Shown in pieces: positions 37,452 to 46,210 of a stretch of DNA of 64,000 bases. This DNA is from Flavobacteriaceae bacterium (GTDB lineage: Bacteria; Bacteroidota; Bacteroidia; Flavobacteriales; Flavobacteriaceae): the NCBI GenBank assembly GCA_018402135.1, contig JAGYJF010000003.1, positions 124,001 through 188,000 on the forward strand. The letters are read 5' to 3'. A program made the translations under genes and the position numbers. A model generated the notes under the pieces. The model ran no database searches, was not told the origin of the DNA, and was given only the letters and a program-made list of their open reading frames with translations. The stretch's first letter is position 1. Each line of letters starts with the position of its first letter.

Positions 37452-37615
37452 AATATTGCTTATTATGACTCAAATGTACAAATAAGTATTTATATATTTT
37501 CTTATTTTTACGAAAATGTTGTTTTAAGGGGCGGCTAATTCGTTTTGTGTTTGTGGGGTAGGTCAAGACCTGTCTGGTACAATCCCAGCCAAGACGAAAC
37601 ATTTTTCAAACAACA

Positions 37616-37641
37616 AAGCCTTTCATTTTATTGAAAGGCTT
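37616..37641 (-). terminator. Hairpin downstream of the tRNA
   Basis: AAGCCTTTCA pairs with TGAAAGGCTT around a 6-nt loop, 13 bp beyond the tRNA 3' end; on the minus strand a weak T-rich tail follows. Confidence 0.7.
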
Positions 37642-37653
37642 GTTAAACATTTG

Positions 37654-37727
37654 TGGTCCCACTTGGGCTCGAACCAGGGACCACCTGATTATGAGTCAGG
37701 TGCTCTAACCAACTGAGCTATAGGACC
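37654..37727 (-). tRNA. tRNA with CAU anticodon (elongator Met or Ile2)
   Basis: A 74-nt cloverleaf on the minus strand. The acceptor stem pairs GGTCCTA with TGGGACC, the D arm contains AGCTCAGTTGGTTAGAGC, the anticodon stem-loop is CCTGA-CTCATAA-TCAGG (anticodon CAT) and the T arm contains GGTTCGAGCCC. CCA is not encoded. Sequence alone cannot decide between elongator methionine and lysidine-modified isoleucine. It borders the defence island on the island's right side, with its 3' end facing the island. Confidence 0.93.
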
Positions 37728-37794
37728 TCTTCTAAATATTAATTTTTGAAGCGTTGGCAAATTTATAATTAAGTTGCTAATACCGCAAACTTTT

Positions 37795-38199
37795 TTAATC
37801 TTTTATCTCTTGGCACAATTCTACCAGTACACCATTGGTGCCTTTTGGATGCAAAAACACCACCCATTTGTTATCTGCGCCTTTTTTGGGTGTTTCGTTT
37901 AATACCACAAAGCCTTCGGCTTTAAGTCGCTCTTTTTCAGTATGTATATCTGCGACATCAAAAGCAATGTGGTGAATGCCTTCGCCCTTTTTCTCTATGA
38001 ATTTGGCTATGGGACTGTTGCTGTTGGTGGCTTCTAGGAGTTCAATTTTGTTTTGTCCGACTTTAAAAAATGAGGTTTTTACACCTTCACTTTCTACGGC
38101 TTCGATTTTATAGTGCGCTTCGCCAAATAACTTGGCAAATAATGCGTTAGACTGGTTGAGATCCTTTACAGCAATTCCTATATGTTCAATTTTTAACAT
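37795..38199 (-). CDS. mce: Methylmalonyl-CoA epimerase
   Basis: A 134-aa protein of the VOC (glyoxalase) fold with two beta-alpha-beta repeats. Metal-ligand regions are IEHIGIAV (His7), GIHHIAFDV and VLVELCQ. FIEKKGEGIHHIAF is a hallmark of the epimerase that interconverts (2R)- and (2S)-methylmalonyl-CoA in propionate metabolism. It is divergent from rbfA; the mutase genes are not in this window. Confidence 0.9.
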   Translation of the reverse strand: MLKIEHIGIAVKDLNQSNALFAKLFGEAHYKIEAVESEGVKTSFFKVGQNKIELLEATNSNSPIAKFIEKKGEGIHHIAFDVADIHTEKERLKAEGFVVLNETPKKGADNKWVVFLHPKGTNGVLVELCQEIKD

Positions 38200-38253
38200 G
38201 TACTTAATTTTTACTTAAAGGTACAAAAATCGTTAAGATTTTGGATAAAAGCT

Positions 38254-38261
38254 TAATTTTG
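38254..38261 (+). promoter_or_regulatory. -7 promoter element for rbfA
   Basis: TAATTTTG fits TAnnTTTG and is followed by CATC and the ATG at 38266, the same 4-nt spacing as for the ABC ATPase. A leaderless transcript is likely. Confidence 0.6.
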
Positions 38262-38265
38262 CATC

Positions 38266-38658
38266 ATGGAAAGCAATAGACAAAAAAAAATAGCCGGCGT
38301 TTTACAACAAGATCTTGTTGACGTATTACAAGGTGCCGCTAGCTCGGGCGGCATGAGAGGCGTTATTATTTCGGTGAGCAAGGTGAATGTTACGGTTGAT
38401 TTGTCGATTGCGAAAGTGTATTTAAGTATTTTTCCTAATGCTGGTGCCAAAGAACTTTTAGAAGGTATCCGCTCTAACAAACCTGCTATCCGTCACGAAT
38501 TGGCGCAACGCACCCGTCATCAATTACGCAGAATGCCACAACTAGAGTTTTTTATTGACGATAGCTTGGAGTATATCGACAATATCGAAAAGTCTTTAAA
38601 GGGCGAAGACAATCCTTTGGAAAAACCTGATTTATTAGATAAACGCAAAAAGTCGTAA
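38266..38658 (+). CDS. rbfA: 30S ribosome-binding factor A
   Basis: A 130-aa KH-fold ribosome assembly factor that binds the 30S subunit during 16S rRNA processing. RQKKIAGVLQQDLVDVLQ is the N-terminal helix, VSKVNVTVDLSIAKVYLSIFP the central strands, and IRHELAQRTRHQLRRMPQLEFFIDDSLEYIDNIE the usual C-terminal block. It is followed without a gap by the permease gene. Confidence 0.95.
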   Translation: MESNRQKKIAGVLQQDLVDVLQGAASSGGMRGVIISVSKVNVTVDLSIAKVYLSIFPNAGAKELLEGIRSNKPAIRHELAQRTRHQLRRMPQLEFFIDDSLEYIDNIEKSLKGEDNPLEKPDLLDKRKKS

Positions 38659-39864
38659 TTGAATGTTTCCTTTTATATAGCGAAGCGGTACTTGCTGTCT
38701 AAAAGCAGCACCAATGCTATTAATATTATGACCATCATTGCTTCGGCTGGTATTGTAATTGCCTCTGCTGCTTTATTTATTGTACTTTCCGGTTTTGCCG
38801 GACTTAAAACGTTTAGTTTGGGGTTTTCATCTTTTGTAGATCCTGATTTAAAAGTGCTGCCGGCCAGCGGTAAAACACTTGCTGTTGACTCCACATTATT
38901 GGCTTCTATTGCATCGGTGGAAGGTGTTTCGGCCATTTCAACAGTTATTGAAGAACGTATTGTGGTGTCTTTAGACGATAAAAATCTTTTGGCTTCCATC
39001 AAGGGTGTTGATACTAATTTCAGACGTGTTACCGCCATCGACAGTATGATTGCCCAAGGCAGTTGGTTTATGGAAGATAGCTTTCAAGTGGTTTCTGGTT
39101 GGGGTATTTCGAACGAGTTGTCGTTTGGGGTTTTGGATTTTGGTAGAACACTTCAAATTTATGTGCCCAAACCCGGTACTGGTCAGATTTCTTCCGTAAA
39201 AAATGTTTTTAACTCTATTAATGCCGTTAATGTAGGATTGTTTGATATTAATGAAGAGTTGAATCAAAAATATATTTATGCTGATATCAATGCTGCCAAA
39301 ATTCTTTTAAATTATCCTGATGATGTTATTTCGTCTTTGGAAATTAAGATGGAAAACGGCGCAAGTGAAGCGACCGTCATCAATGAATTGAAGTCGTTAT
39401 TTCCCGAACCAGTAGTTGTTAAAAACAGAGCCCAGCTGAACGATGCGCTCTACAAAATGCTTAATACCGAAAACTTAGCGGTTTATCTCATATTTACTTT
39501 GGTGATAATTATTGCGCTTTTTAATGTGATTGGTGCGATTATCATGATGATTTTAGATAAAAAACGGTCGTTGAACACCTTGTTTAATTTAGGTGCTTCG
39601 GCCAAGGATATTAGAAAAATATTTTTTATTCAAGGAAGTTTGATGACTATGGTAAGTGGCGTTGTAGGTTTGTTTTTAGGAGTCGTTATTGTATTGCTCC
39701 AGTTAAAATTTAGCTTGCTAATGATTACAGCTTCTCTGCCCTACCCTGTAGAAATTAGGTGGTTTAATGTTTTTGTTGTGTTTGCAACCATCACTGTTTT
39801 AGGAGTGGCAGCTTCTAAAATAGCTTCTGCGCGAATCAATAAAAGTATGCTGCTACCTAACTAA
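38659..39864 (+). CDS. LolE/FtsX-type ABC transporter permease
   Basis: A 401-aa membrane protein. It starts with TTG directly after the rbfA stop; no in-frame ATG is near and the N-terminus from TTG (NVSFYIAKRYLLSKSSTNAINIM) matches the family. One transmembrane helix lies at about residues 22-48, then a large periplasmic MacB-PCD-like domain (50-265), then three helices (about 270-300, 318-345, 362-388). This is the layout of LolC/LolE lipoprotein-sorting permeases. The partner ATPase is not adjacent. It is cotranscribed with rbfA, a pairing common in Bacteroidota. Confidence 0.87.
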   Translation: MNVSFYIAKRYLLSKSSTNAINIMTIIASAGIVIASAALFIVLSGFAGLKTFSLGFSSFVDPDLKVLPASGKTLAVDSTLLASIASVEGVSAISTVIEERIVVSLDDKNLLASIKGVDTNFRRVTAIDSMIAQGSWFMEDSFQVVSGWGISNELSFGVLDFGRTLQIYVPKPGTGQISSVKNVFNSINAVNVGLFDINEELNQKYIYADINAAKILLNYPDDVISSLEIKMENGASEATVINELKSLFPEPVVVKNRAQLNDALYKMLNTENLAVYLIFTLVIIIALFNVIGAIIMMILDKKRSLNTLFNLGASAKDIRKIFFIQGSLMTMVSGVVGLFLGVVIVLLQLKFSLLMITASLPYPVEIRWFNVFVVFATITVLGVAASKIASARINKSMLLPN

Positions 39865-39865
39865 T

Positions 39866-40861
39866 TTAGTGGGCAAATTCATAGCCCGCGAATACTTCTA
39901 ACACCTCATCAAAGGCTTTAAACACATCGGCTGCATCATCGCAGGTTACCATTTTGGTGCGGTACTCTTTAAAATTTGGAATGCCTTTAAAATAGTTGGT
40001 ATAATGGCGTCTGGTTTCAAAAACACCCAGTTTTTCGCCTTTCCAATCGATGGACATTTGTAGATGGCGTCGGGCGGCTTCCACGCGTTCTTCCAAACTT
40101 ACTGGTGCCATGTGGGTTCCTGTTTGAAAGAAATGTTTTACTTGTTTAAAAAACCACGGGTTTCCGATACTTGCTCTGCCAATCATTGCGCCATCCAAAC
40201 CGTAACGGTCTCGCATTTCAACGGCTCGCTCCGGTGTGTTGACATCGCCATTTCCAAATATGGGAATGTGCATTCGGGGATTGTTTTTTACTTGTGCGAT
40301 TGGCGCCCAATCGGCATCGCCTTTATACATCTGAGCACGGGTGCGACCGTGAATAGAAATGGCTTTACAGCCAACATCCTGCAGTCTTTCGGCCACTTCC
40401 ATAATTTTAATGGAGTTGTGGTCCCAGCCCAAGCGGGTTTTTACTGTTATGGGTAGTTTGGTACGTTTCACCATGGCTTCAGTAAGCTTCACCATTAAAT
40501 CGATATCTTTTAGAATACCAGCACCAGCCCCTTTGCACACTACTTTTTTAACCGGACATCCAAAATTGATGTCGATGATATCAGGATTGGATTTCTCAAC
40601 GATATCTACCGTTTGTAGCATGCTATCCATTTCGGCACCAAAAATTTGGATACCTACAGGTCGTTCCTTTTCGTAAATATCGAGTTTCATGACACTTTTG
40701 GCTGCGTCACGAATAAGACCTTCGCTACTAATAAATTCGGTGTAGACCACATCGGCGCCTTGTTCTTTGCACAGGGCGCGAAACGGCGGATCAGATACGT
40801 CTTCCATTGGCGCTAGAAGCAATGGGAATAACGGTAATTCTATGTCGGCAATTTTTACCAA
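39866..40861 (-). CDS. dusB: tRNA-dihydrouridine synthase
   Basis: A 331-aa FMN-dependent TIM-barrel enzyme that reduces uridine in the tRNA D-loop. FMN and substrate motifs are LLLAPMEDVSDPPFRALC, GIQIFGAE, DINFGCPVKKVVCKGAGAGIL (catalytic cysteine in VCKGAG), VKTRLGW and SIHGRTRAQMYKGDADW. The helical C-terminal tRNA-binding domain is present. Convergent with the permease gene, one base between stops. Confidence 0.94.
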   Translation of the reverse strand: MVKIADIELPLFPLLLAPMEDVSDPPFRALCKEQGADVVYTEFISSEGLIRDAAKSVMKLDIYEKERPVGIQIFGAEMDSMLQTVDIVEKSNPDIIDINFGCPVKKVVCKGAGAGILKDIDLMVKLTEAMVKRTKLPITVKTRLGWDHNSIKIMEVAERLQDVGCKAISIHGRTRAQMYKGDADWAPIAQVKNNPRMHIPIFGNGDVNTPERAVEMRDRYGLDGAMIGRASIGNPWFFKQVKHFFQTGTHMAPVSLEERVEAARRHLQMSIDWKGEKLGVFETRRHYTNYFKGIPNFKEYRTKMVTCDDAADVFKAFDEVLEVFAGYEFAH

Positions 40862-40877
40862 TTGGACAATTTTTTTG

Positions 40878-40885
40878 CAAAGTTA
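40878..40885 (-). promoter_or_regulatory. -7 promoter element for dusB
   Basis: On the minus strand TAACTTTG fits TAnnTTTG, 16 bp before the start at 40861. Confidence 0.55.
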
Positions 40886-40967
40886 GGTGATTTCACTATA
40901 ATGCCAAAGTTTTAAAAAAATGGCTTCAATTGATGGCGAACCAAATTCGTTTGTTTTAAAGTGATTG

Positions 40968-41014
40968 AACCCTTTCAGGGGTTAATCCCGATTCCTATCG
41001 GGACTGAAAGGGTT
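40968..41014. repeat. 47-nt nested hairpin element
   Basis: Outer arms AACCCTTTCAG and CTGAAAGGGTT pair perfectly (11 bp). Inside, TCCCGAT pairs with ATCGGGA around a 4-nt loop, with a one-sided bulge of 7 nt. No T tract follows in either direction, so it is not a standard terminator. It lies in the 279-bp gap between the dusB start and the M28 peptidase stop. Confidence 0.75.
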
Positions 41015-41140
41015 GATCGGTAATCCTAGTTGTTTTTTTAAATTATAAAACGGTTTTCATGGTATCAAATGATACTATCATTTCGGCGCCAATTCCGGTT
41101 CAGGTCACTTTTTACGGTTGAAAAAGATTAAAAGTTACGT

Positions 41141-42376
41141 TCAAAATTGCAATTCAGCAATAATATTCTCGTCATTTCTTTTCACCACAACAGTAGATTT
41201 ATCGCCTTTGTCAAAAACTGATAGCGCACGCATATAACTCATCATATCTGTAATGGTACTGTCGCCTAGTTTTACCACGATATCACCTTTTTGTAAACCA
41301 GCGTTAAAGGCGGGCGTGTCTTCGCGGGTGCCATCGATGCGCATACCTTCACCGTCGTATAAATAATCAGGAACGACTCCTAATCCAACTTTAAAACGCG
41401 GCGTTTCTTCACTTTCGTTTTTGGTGGTTCTAAAGGCTAGGGCTCCGTTATCATCTAGGTCTGACATAATTTCAAAAATATAGTCTGAAATTAGTTTCAT
41501 TCCTTGGTAGTTAAGCTTATCAGAATCGTCGGATGGTTTGTGGTAATCTTCATGTTGGCCCGTAAAAAAATGCAGGACTGGAATATCGGCTAGATAGAAT
41601 GATGTATGATCAGAAGGTCCAACACCACTTTCATTTTCAACAATTCGGAAATGGTCGTTATGTGCCTGGATTACTTGTTTAAATATAGGTGAAGTGCCTG
41701 TGCCATAAACAGCCAATGTTGAATCGGCTTTTAGTCTGCCTACCATATCCATATTAATCATATAGTTGATGTTTTTGGTATCGACTGTTGCATTTTTTAC
41801 GAAGTAATTAGAGCCTAACAAACCCATTTCTTCACCTGAAAATGCCATGAACAAATAGTTATTATTGTTAAGTGTATTGGTTGCATTGGTTTTGATTCGC
41901 GCTGCTAAATCTAGTAAGACAGCCACACCACTGGCATTATCGTCGGCACCGTTATGAATGGCTTTATCATCGCCGCGGTACAAAGAACCTTCACCGCCAT
42001 AGCCTAAGTGGTCGTAATGCGCACCGATGACAATAGTTTTTTCGGCATTGTTATTTATAAAGCCCAAGACATTTCGGCCAGTTATGCTGCCATCTTCGTT
42101 AGTGGTAAATTCTACTTCTTTGTGCGGGTCTGTTTTGGGTTTAAAGGAAAAAGGTTGTAAAAACCCATCGGTTCCTTTGGGTTCGAGACCTATTTTTTCA
42201 AATCTTGAGGCAATAAATTCGGCGGCTTTTACTTCGCCTTCGGTACCTGTTTGTCGGCCTTCTAGTTTATCATCGGCAAGGTAAGCCACATCGGTTTCAA
42301 TTTGGTTTTCATATTGCAATGTTTGACTGCAGCTAAGTACAGAAATTAAAAAAATGATAATTAGAATGGCTCTCAT
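41141..42376 (-). CDS. M28-family aminopeptidase with PDZ domain, lipoprotein
   Basis: A 411-aa zinc peptidase. The lipoprotein signal MRAILIIIFLISVLSC places its cysteine at residue 16. A protease-associated type N-terminal region is followed by the two-zinc centre: HYDHLGYG, NGADDNASGVA, SGEEMGLLGS, MDMVGR and QHEDYHKPSDD. The last 90 residues are a PDZ domain (FKVGLGVVPDYL ... GLQKGDIVVKLGDSTI). It likely trims peptides in the periplasm or at the outer membrane. Transcribed away from the TolB-like gene. Confidence 0.92.
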   Translation of the reverse strand: MRAILIIIFLISVLSCSQTLQYENQIETDVAYLADDKLEGRQTGTEGEVKAAEFIASRFEKIGLEPKGTDGFLQPFSFKPKTDPHKEVEFTTNEDGSITGRNVLGFINNNAEKTIVIGAHYDHLGYGGEGSLYRGDDKAIHNGADDNASGVAVLLDLAARIKTNATNTLNNNNYLFMAFSGEEMGLLGSNYFVKNATVDTKNINYMINMDMVGRLKADSTLAVYGTGTSPIFKQVIQAHNDHFRIVENESGVGPSDHTSFYLADIPVLHFFTGQHEDYHKPSDDSDKLNYQGMKLISDYIFEIMSDLDDNGALAFRTTKNESEETPRFKVGLGVVPDYLYDGEGMRIDGTREDTPAFNAGLQKGDIVVKLGDSTITDMMSYMRALSVFDKGDKSTVVVKRNDENIIAELQF

Positions 42377-42388
42377 GACTTTAATATT

Positions 42389-42396
42389 TATTTTTG
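42389..42396 (+). promoter_or_regulatory. -7 promoter element for the TolB-like gene
   Basis: TATTTTTG fits TAnnTTTG, 42 bp before the ATG at 42439. Confidence 0.5.
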
Positions 42397-42398
42397 TG

Positions 42399-42406
42399 CA
42401 AAATTA
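42399..42406 (-). promoter_or_regulatory. -7 promoter element for the M28 peptidase
   Basis: On the minus strand TAATTTTG fits TAnnTTTG, 22 bp before the start at 42376. It lies 2 bp from the opposing promoter element, so the two promoters probably interfere. Confidence 0.5.
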
Positions 42407-42438
42407 GCTAATTATTACCATTTTATAATCACCAATTC

Positions 42439-43553
42439 ATGAACAAAATTGCTATATATGGGCTTATTTGCGGCCTTGTCTTTTATTCTTGCAACAACAC
42501 AACCTCAAAAGAAAAAGAAACAGTATCTTCAACAACAGCAGCTGAAATAAGCTCAGAAAACCCATTAATATTTCCAGAAGAAGTTCATTTTAAATCTTTA
42601 AGACAGGTTACTTTTGGCGGCGATAACGCTGAAGCCTATTGGAGTTTTGATGACCAGCAATTGGTATTTCAATCCAACCACAAAAAATGGGGTGTTGACT
42701 GCGACCAGATGTTTGTTATGAATGTGAACGACACTTTTGAAGATAGTCAACCACCGATGGTTAGCACTGGTTTGGGCAGAACAACTTGTGCTTATTTTTT
42801 ACCCGATAACAAGCATATTATTTATGCATCTACCCATTTAGGTGGCGAATTATGCCCTGAAGTTCCGTTTCGGGAAAACGGCAATTATGTATGGCCCATT
42901 TACGATACTTACGATATTTTTATGGCCGATTTAGATGGTAATATCGTGAAGCAATTAACCAATGAAGTTGGCTACGACGCCGAACCGACCGTTTCCCCTA
43001 AAGGCGATAAGATTGTATTTACCTCCACCAGAAGTGGCGATTTAGAATTGTATACCATGAACATTGACGGCAGCGATGTGAAGCAAATCACCAACGAGCT
43101 AGGTTATGACGGTGGCGCCTTTTTTTCGCCTGATGGTAGTAAAATTATCTTCCGTTCTTCACGACCAAAAACAGAAGCAGAGATTAAAAAGTATAAAGAT
43201 TTATTGGCAAATGGTTTGGTTGAACCCACCGATATGGAGCTTTACATTTGCAACGCCGATGGCAGCGATTTAAAACAACTCACTTTTTGGGTAATGCCAA
43301 TTGGAGTCCGTTTTTTCATCCTTCGGGCGAAAAGGTTTTGTTCTCATCAAATTTTGAGGCTGAAATGGGTTTTCCGTTTAACCTCTATATGATTGATGTT
43401 GATGGCAAGAATTTAAAGCGTGTAACGCATAGCAAAACTTTCGATGCTTTTCCGGTGTTTTCAAATGATGGGAAATATTTAGTATTTTCGTCTAACCGAA
43501 ACAATGGCGGAACTCGTGATACCAACATGTTTATAGCAGAATGGCAGGATTAG
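42439..43553 (+). pseudogene. TolB-like PD40 beta-propeller lipoprotein, frameshifted
   Basis: About 370 aa when restored. It begins with a lipoprotein signal (GLVFYSC, cysteine at 18). WD40-like PD40 blades are visible: AEPTVSPKGDKIVFTSTRSGDLELYTMNIDGSD, GGAFFSPDGSKIIFRSSRP, SPFFHPSGEKVLFSSN, FPVFSNDGKYLVFSSNRN. The first frame runs to 43392 but becomes nonsense after DLKQLTF; the other frame continues LGNANWSPFF to 43553. One T is missing from the run at 43284-43288 (five where six fit). This may be a sequencing error, as every blade downstream is intact. The stop overlaps that of the receptor gene on the other strand. Confidence 0.82.
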
Positions 43554-45958
43554 TCTTCAACCTTTAATCGCTGTCTTTCGTCTCTCGATAAACTGCGTTC
43601 GTTGGTTTCAAGCTTGGTGTTACCGAATTTATATCTAAAACCAAGCATAATGGTTCTATTATCGATATCGGTAAAATTAGAACTGAATTGGTTTAGGTAT
43701 CTTGTATTGGAATCAAAGTCTTGATAGTTAAACAAATCTTCAACGCTTAAAGATAAGACGGCTTTTTTATCAAAAAGTGTTTTTGAAATGCTAAAAGTTG
43801 AAATCAAGCGCTCTTCAACCAACAATAAACCTTGAAGGTTTCTCGTGATTAACGCTAAACTCAAACTGGCAGACAAACTGTTATCCTTTAAAAAAGTAAA
43901 GTCGTTACTTAATACCGAATAGTTTGACCACTGATTTAAATCTACAAATCCGTCTCCAAAATTGGTGGATTCTTGCATGTTAAAAAACGAGGTGACAAAA
44001 TAGATATTCCATCGGTCGGTTGCATTGAAATAGGTTATAAAGTCAAAGCCAAAATCTACTGTTTTATCTAGATTTACTGGCACATACGAAATAATATTGG
44101 TGGCATTATCCTGTCGTGGTAATTCAACAATGTTACCGTCGTATTTAATATAATAAGCTTCAACGGTAAACAGTTTAAAAAGTGTGGTGCCAATTACAAA
44201 ATGGTTTTTAAAGGACGGCAAAAGATTAGGATTTCCCGTTACTACATAATTTTCGTTAAGGAAAAATGTAAAAGGGTTTAAGTTGGTGAAATCTGGTCGT
44301 TGCAGACTTCGTTTGAAATTACTGTACACACTAAAGTTATCAGAAACGTCATACTGAATACTCGCATTTGGAAACCATTCTAAATAATCTTGTGTGTTTC
44401 TAACGGCGCCAAAATCTGAAATGCCTTCAATATTGGTTTGTTCTACGCGCATTCCGAAGTTTAGATTCCATTTTTCCCAACTTTTACTGTAATTGGCATA
44501 AGCTGCAAATACTTTTTCGTCGTAGTCGAATACATTGGAATTTTGCGGATCGAATTGTTCATCACCTGAATTCGTGTCGATATCGAACTGCGACAAATCG
44601 CTATCGGTTTGCACATTAGAAAACTTGGCGCCCGTTTCAAACGAAGCGGTTTCGCTAAGCGGCAAGCTAAAATCTAATTGTGAGGTATAAATTTGTGTGC
44701 CTTGATTAGCGTTGGTTCTAAACTCGGAAGTACGGTCTAAATTATTCAAATTATTGAAAAACTCCGATTCTACATTTTGATTTCGTGTATAATCATAGGT
44801 AGTAAAATGCGCATTGAAGGACAATTTACTGCCTTTTTCGAATCGGTGCACCAAGTCTAAATCGGTTCCGATATTGTGTTTGTCATCACGAGATAGATTA
44901 TCGGCGGTGAAACGGCCTAAAAAAGCATCGTTACTATCGACGATAGCGGTTTGGTTGTTGATTCTGTATTTAAAATAAGGCATATAAACGCCGGAAGAGG
45001 TTACACTAAGTGTGGTTTTATCGCTTAAATAATAGTCGAAATTGAGGTTTAGATTGTGGGTTTCGGACCAGGTGTTTCTGTTTACGAGTGAGCGCCATGT
45101 CTCTTCAACTTGATTGCTGTTATCTAAAAAATTAACTGTGTCGTCGTTATCTCGGTTAATTTTATTGCCGTTATAGCTGTAGTTCAGATTCAGATTAAAT
45201 TTTTCGTTTTTAAAGAAATGACTCGTGCCCACATTATACCTAGGAAATACCCCTTGGGTGTAGTTGTTAAATACAGAACCTCGGTATCCCGTAATGAGGT
45301 TTTTACCCATTACAATGTTTAGCACCACACCACTATCGGCATCATAGCGAGCAGATGGATTGGTGATAACCTCTACCGATTTTATGCTATTTGCAGAAGA
45401 ACTTTCCAACAGCTCTGTAAGTTCGGCTTGTGATAATTGTACTTTCCTATCGTTAATGTACACTATTGGCGTACTACTTTTTACCATAATATTCCCGTCG
45501 GACACCAATACGCCAGGTGTGCTTTTAAGCACCTGAAGGATGCTTCCTTCAATGAGTGCGGTATTTTCAACATTAAAAGTTAATCGGTCTGGTGCGCGGT
45601 TGATGGTAGGTCTTGTTGCGGTAATATTTATTTCGGAAAGTATTTCGGCGTCTTCGGTAAGTGCAATATTACCGAGGTCGGCGTCAGCCTCTAAATCTAC
45701 AGGAATCCTTTGCGTGGTGTAGCCAATAAAACTTATGCTGACAGTATACTTCCCTTTTAAAACATTAGTAAGTTGAAAATAGCCCAAATCATCGGTGCTG
45801 GTACCTTTTACAATGGTGGAGTCCGCTTGTCTAACAAGTACTACATTTGAAAAGGATATGGGTTGATTAGTGGCATCAACCACAATACCTGAAACACTAA
45901 CGTTTTGTGCGACAGTAATAGCTGGTATAACCAAAAGCAACAATAAAAATAAACGCAT
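43550..45958 (-). CDS. TonB-dependent receptor-like outer-membrane beta-barrel protein
   Basis: An 802-aa protein from the ATG at 45958 (MRLFLLLLLVIPAITVAQ, a good signal peptide); a longer frame to 46033 adds no signal character. Residues 20-100 form a carboxypeptidase-regulatory-like domain (VSGIVVDATNQPISFSNVVLV ... YTVSISFIGYTTQ). A plug domain follows (LKSTPGVLVSDGNIMVKSSTPIVYINDR ... EVITNPSARYDADSG), then a long barrel of alternating strands ending in FGNTKLETNERSL. It belongs with the 'outer membrane beta-barrel family' often found without a SusD partner. The substrate is unknown; a peptide or metal complex is as likely as any. Confidence 0.88.
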   Translation of the reverse strand: MRLFLLLLLVIPAITVAQNVSVSGIVVDATNQPISFSNVVLVRQADSTIVKGTSTDDLGYFQLTNVLKGKYTVSISFIGYTTQRIPVDLEADADLGNIALTEDAEILSEINITATRPTINRAPDRLTFNVENTALIEGSILQVLKSTPGVLVSDGNIMVKSSTPIVYINDRKVQLSQAELTELLESSSANSIKSVEVITNPSARYDADSGVVLNIVMGKNLITGYRGSVFNNYTQGVFPRYNVGTSHFFKNEKFNLNLNYSYNGNKINRDNDDTVNFLDNSNQVEETWRSLVNRNTWSETHNLNLNFDYYLSDKTTLSVTSSGVYMPYFKYRINNQTAIVDSNDAFLGRFTADNLSRDDKHNIGTDLDLVHRFEKGSKLSFNAHFTTYDYTRNQNVESEFFNNLNNLDRTSEFRTNANQGTQIYTSQLDFSLPLSETASFETGAKFSNVQTDSDLSQFDIDTNSGDEQFDPQNSNVFDYDEKVFAAYANYSKSWEKWNLNFGMRVEQTNIEGISDFGAVRNTQDYLEWFPNASIQYDVSDNFSVYSNFKRSLQRPDFTNLNPFTFFLNENYVVTGNPNLLPSFKNHFVIGTTLFKLFTVEAYYIKYDGNIVELPRQDNATNIISYVPVNLDKTVDFGFDFITYFNATDRWNIYFVTSFFNMQESTNFGDGFVDLNQWSNYSVLSNDFTFLKDNSLSASLSLALITRNLQGLLLVEERLISTFSISKTLFDKKAVLSLSVEDLFNYQDFDSNTRYLNQFSSNFTDIDNRTIMLGFRYKFGNTKLETNERSLSRDERQRLKVED

Positions 45959-46210
45959 AAGCGAAATAGCAAGTAGTGAGTTGGGTTGCAATATATAAAT
46001 AGTTTTTAACTTAATGTTACGGTTTTTCCGCACATTCGATTAAATAACCTTATTATTATGAAGTTAGAGCTAATTGTTTTTGAATATGTTACTCCCGTTG
46101 CTGTTAATTTTATGTGTTGATTTTGACTTCTTGTTATTGTGGCGGATTATGTATCTTTACAGCCAAAAAAATTGCCAGCCTTAACTGGCATGTTATCAAG
46201 AAAAAGATAA

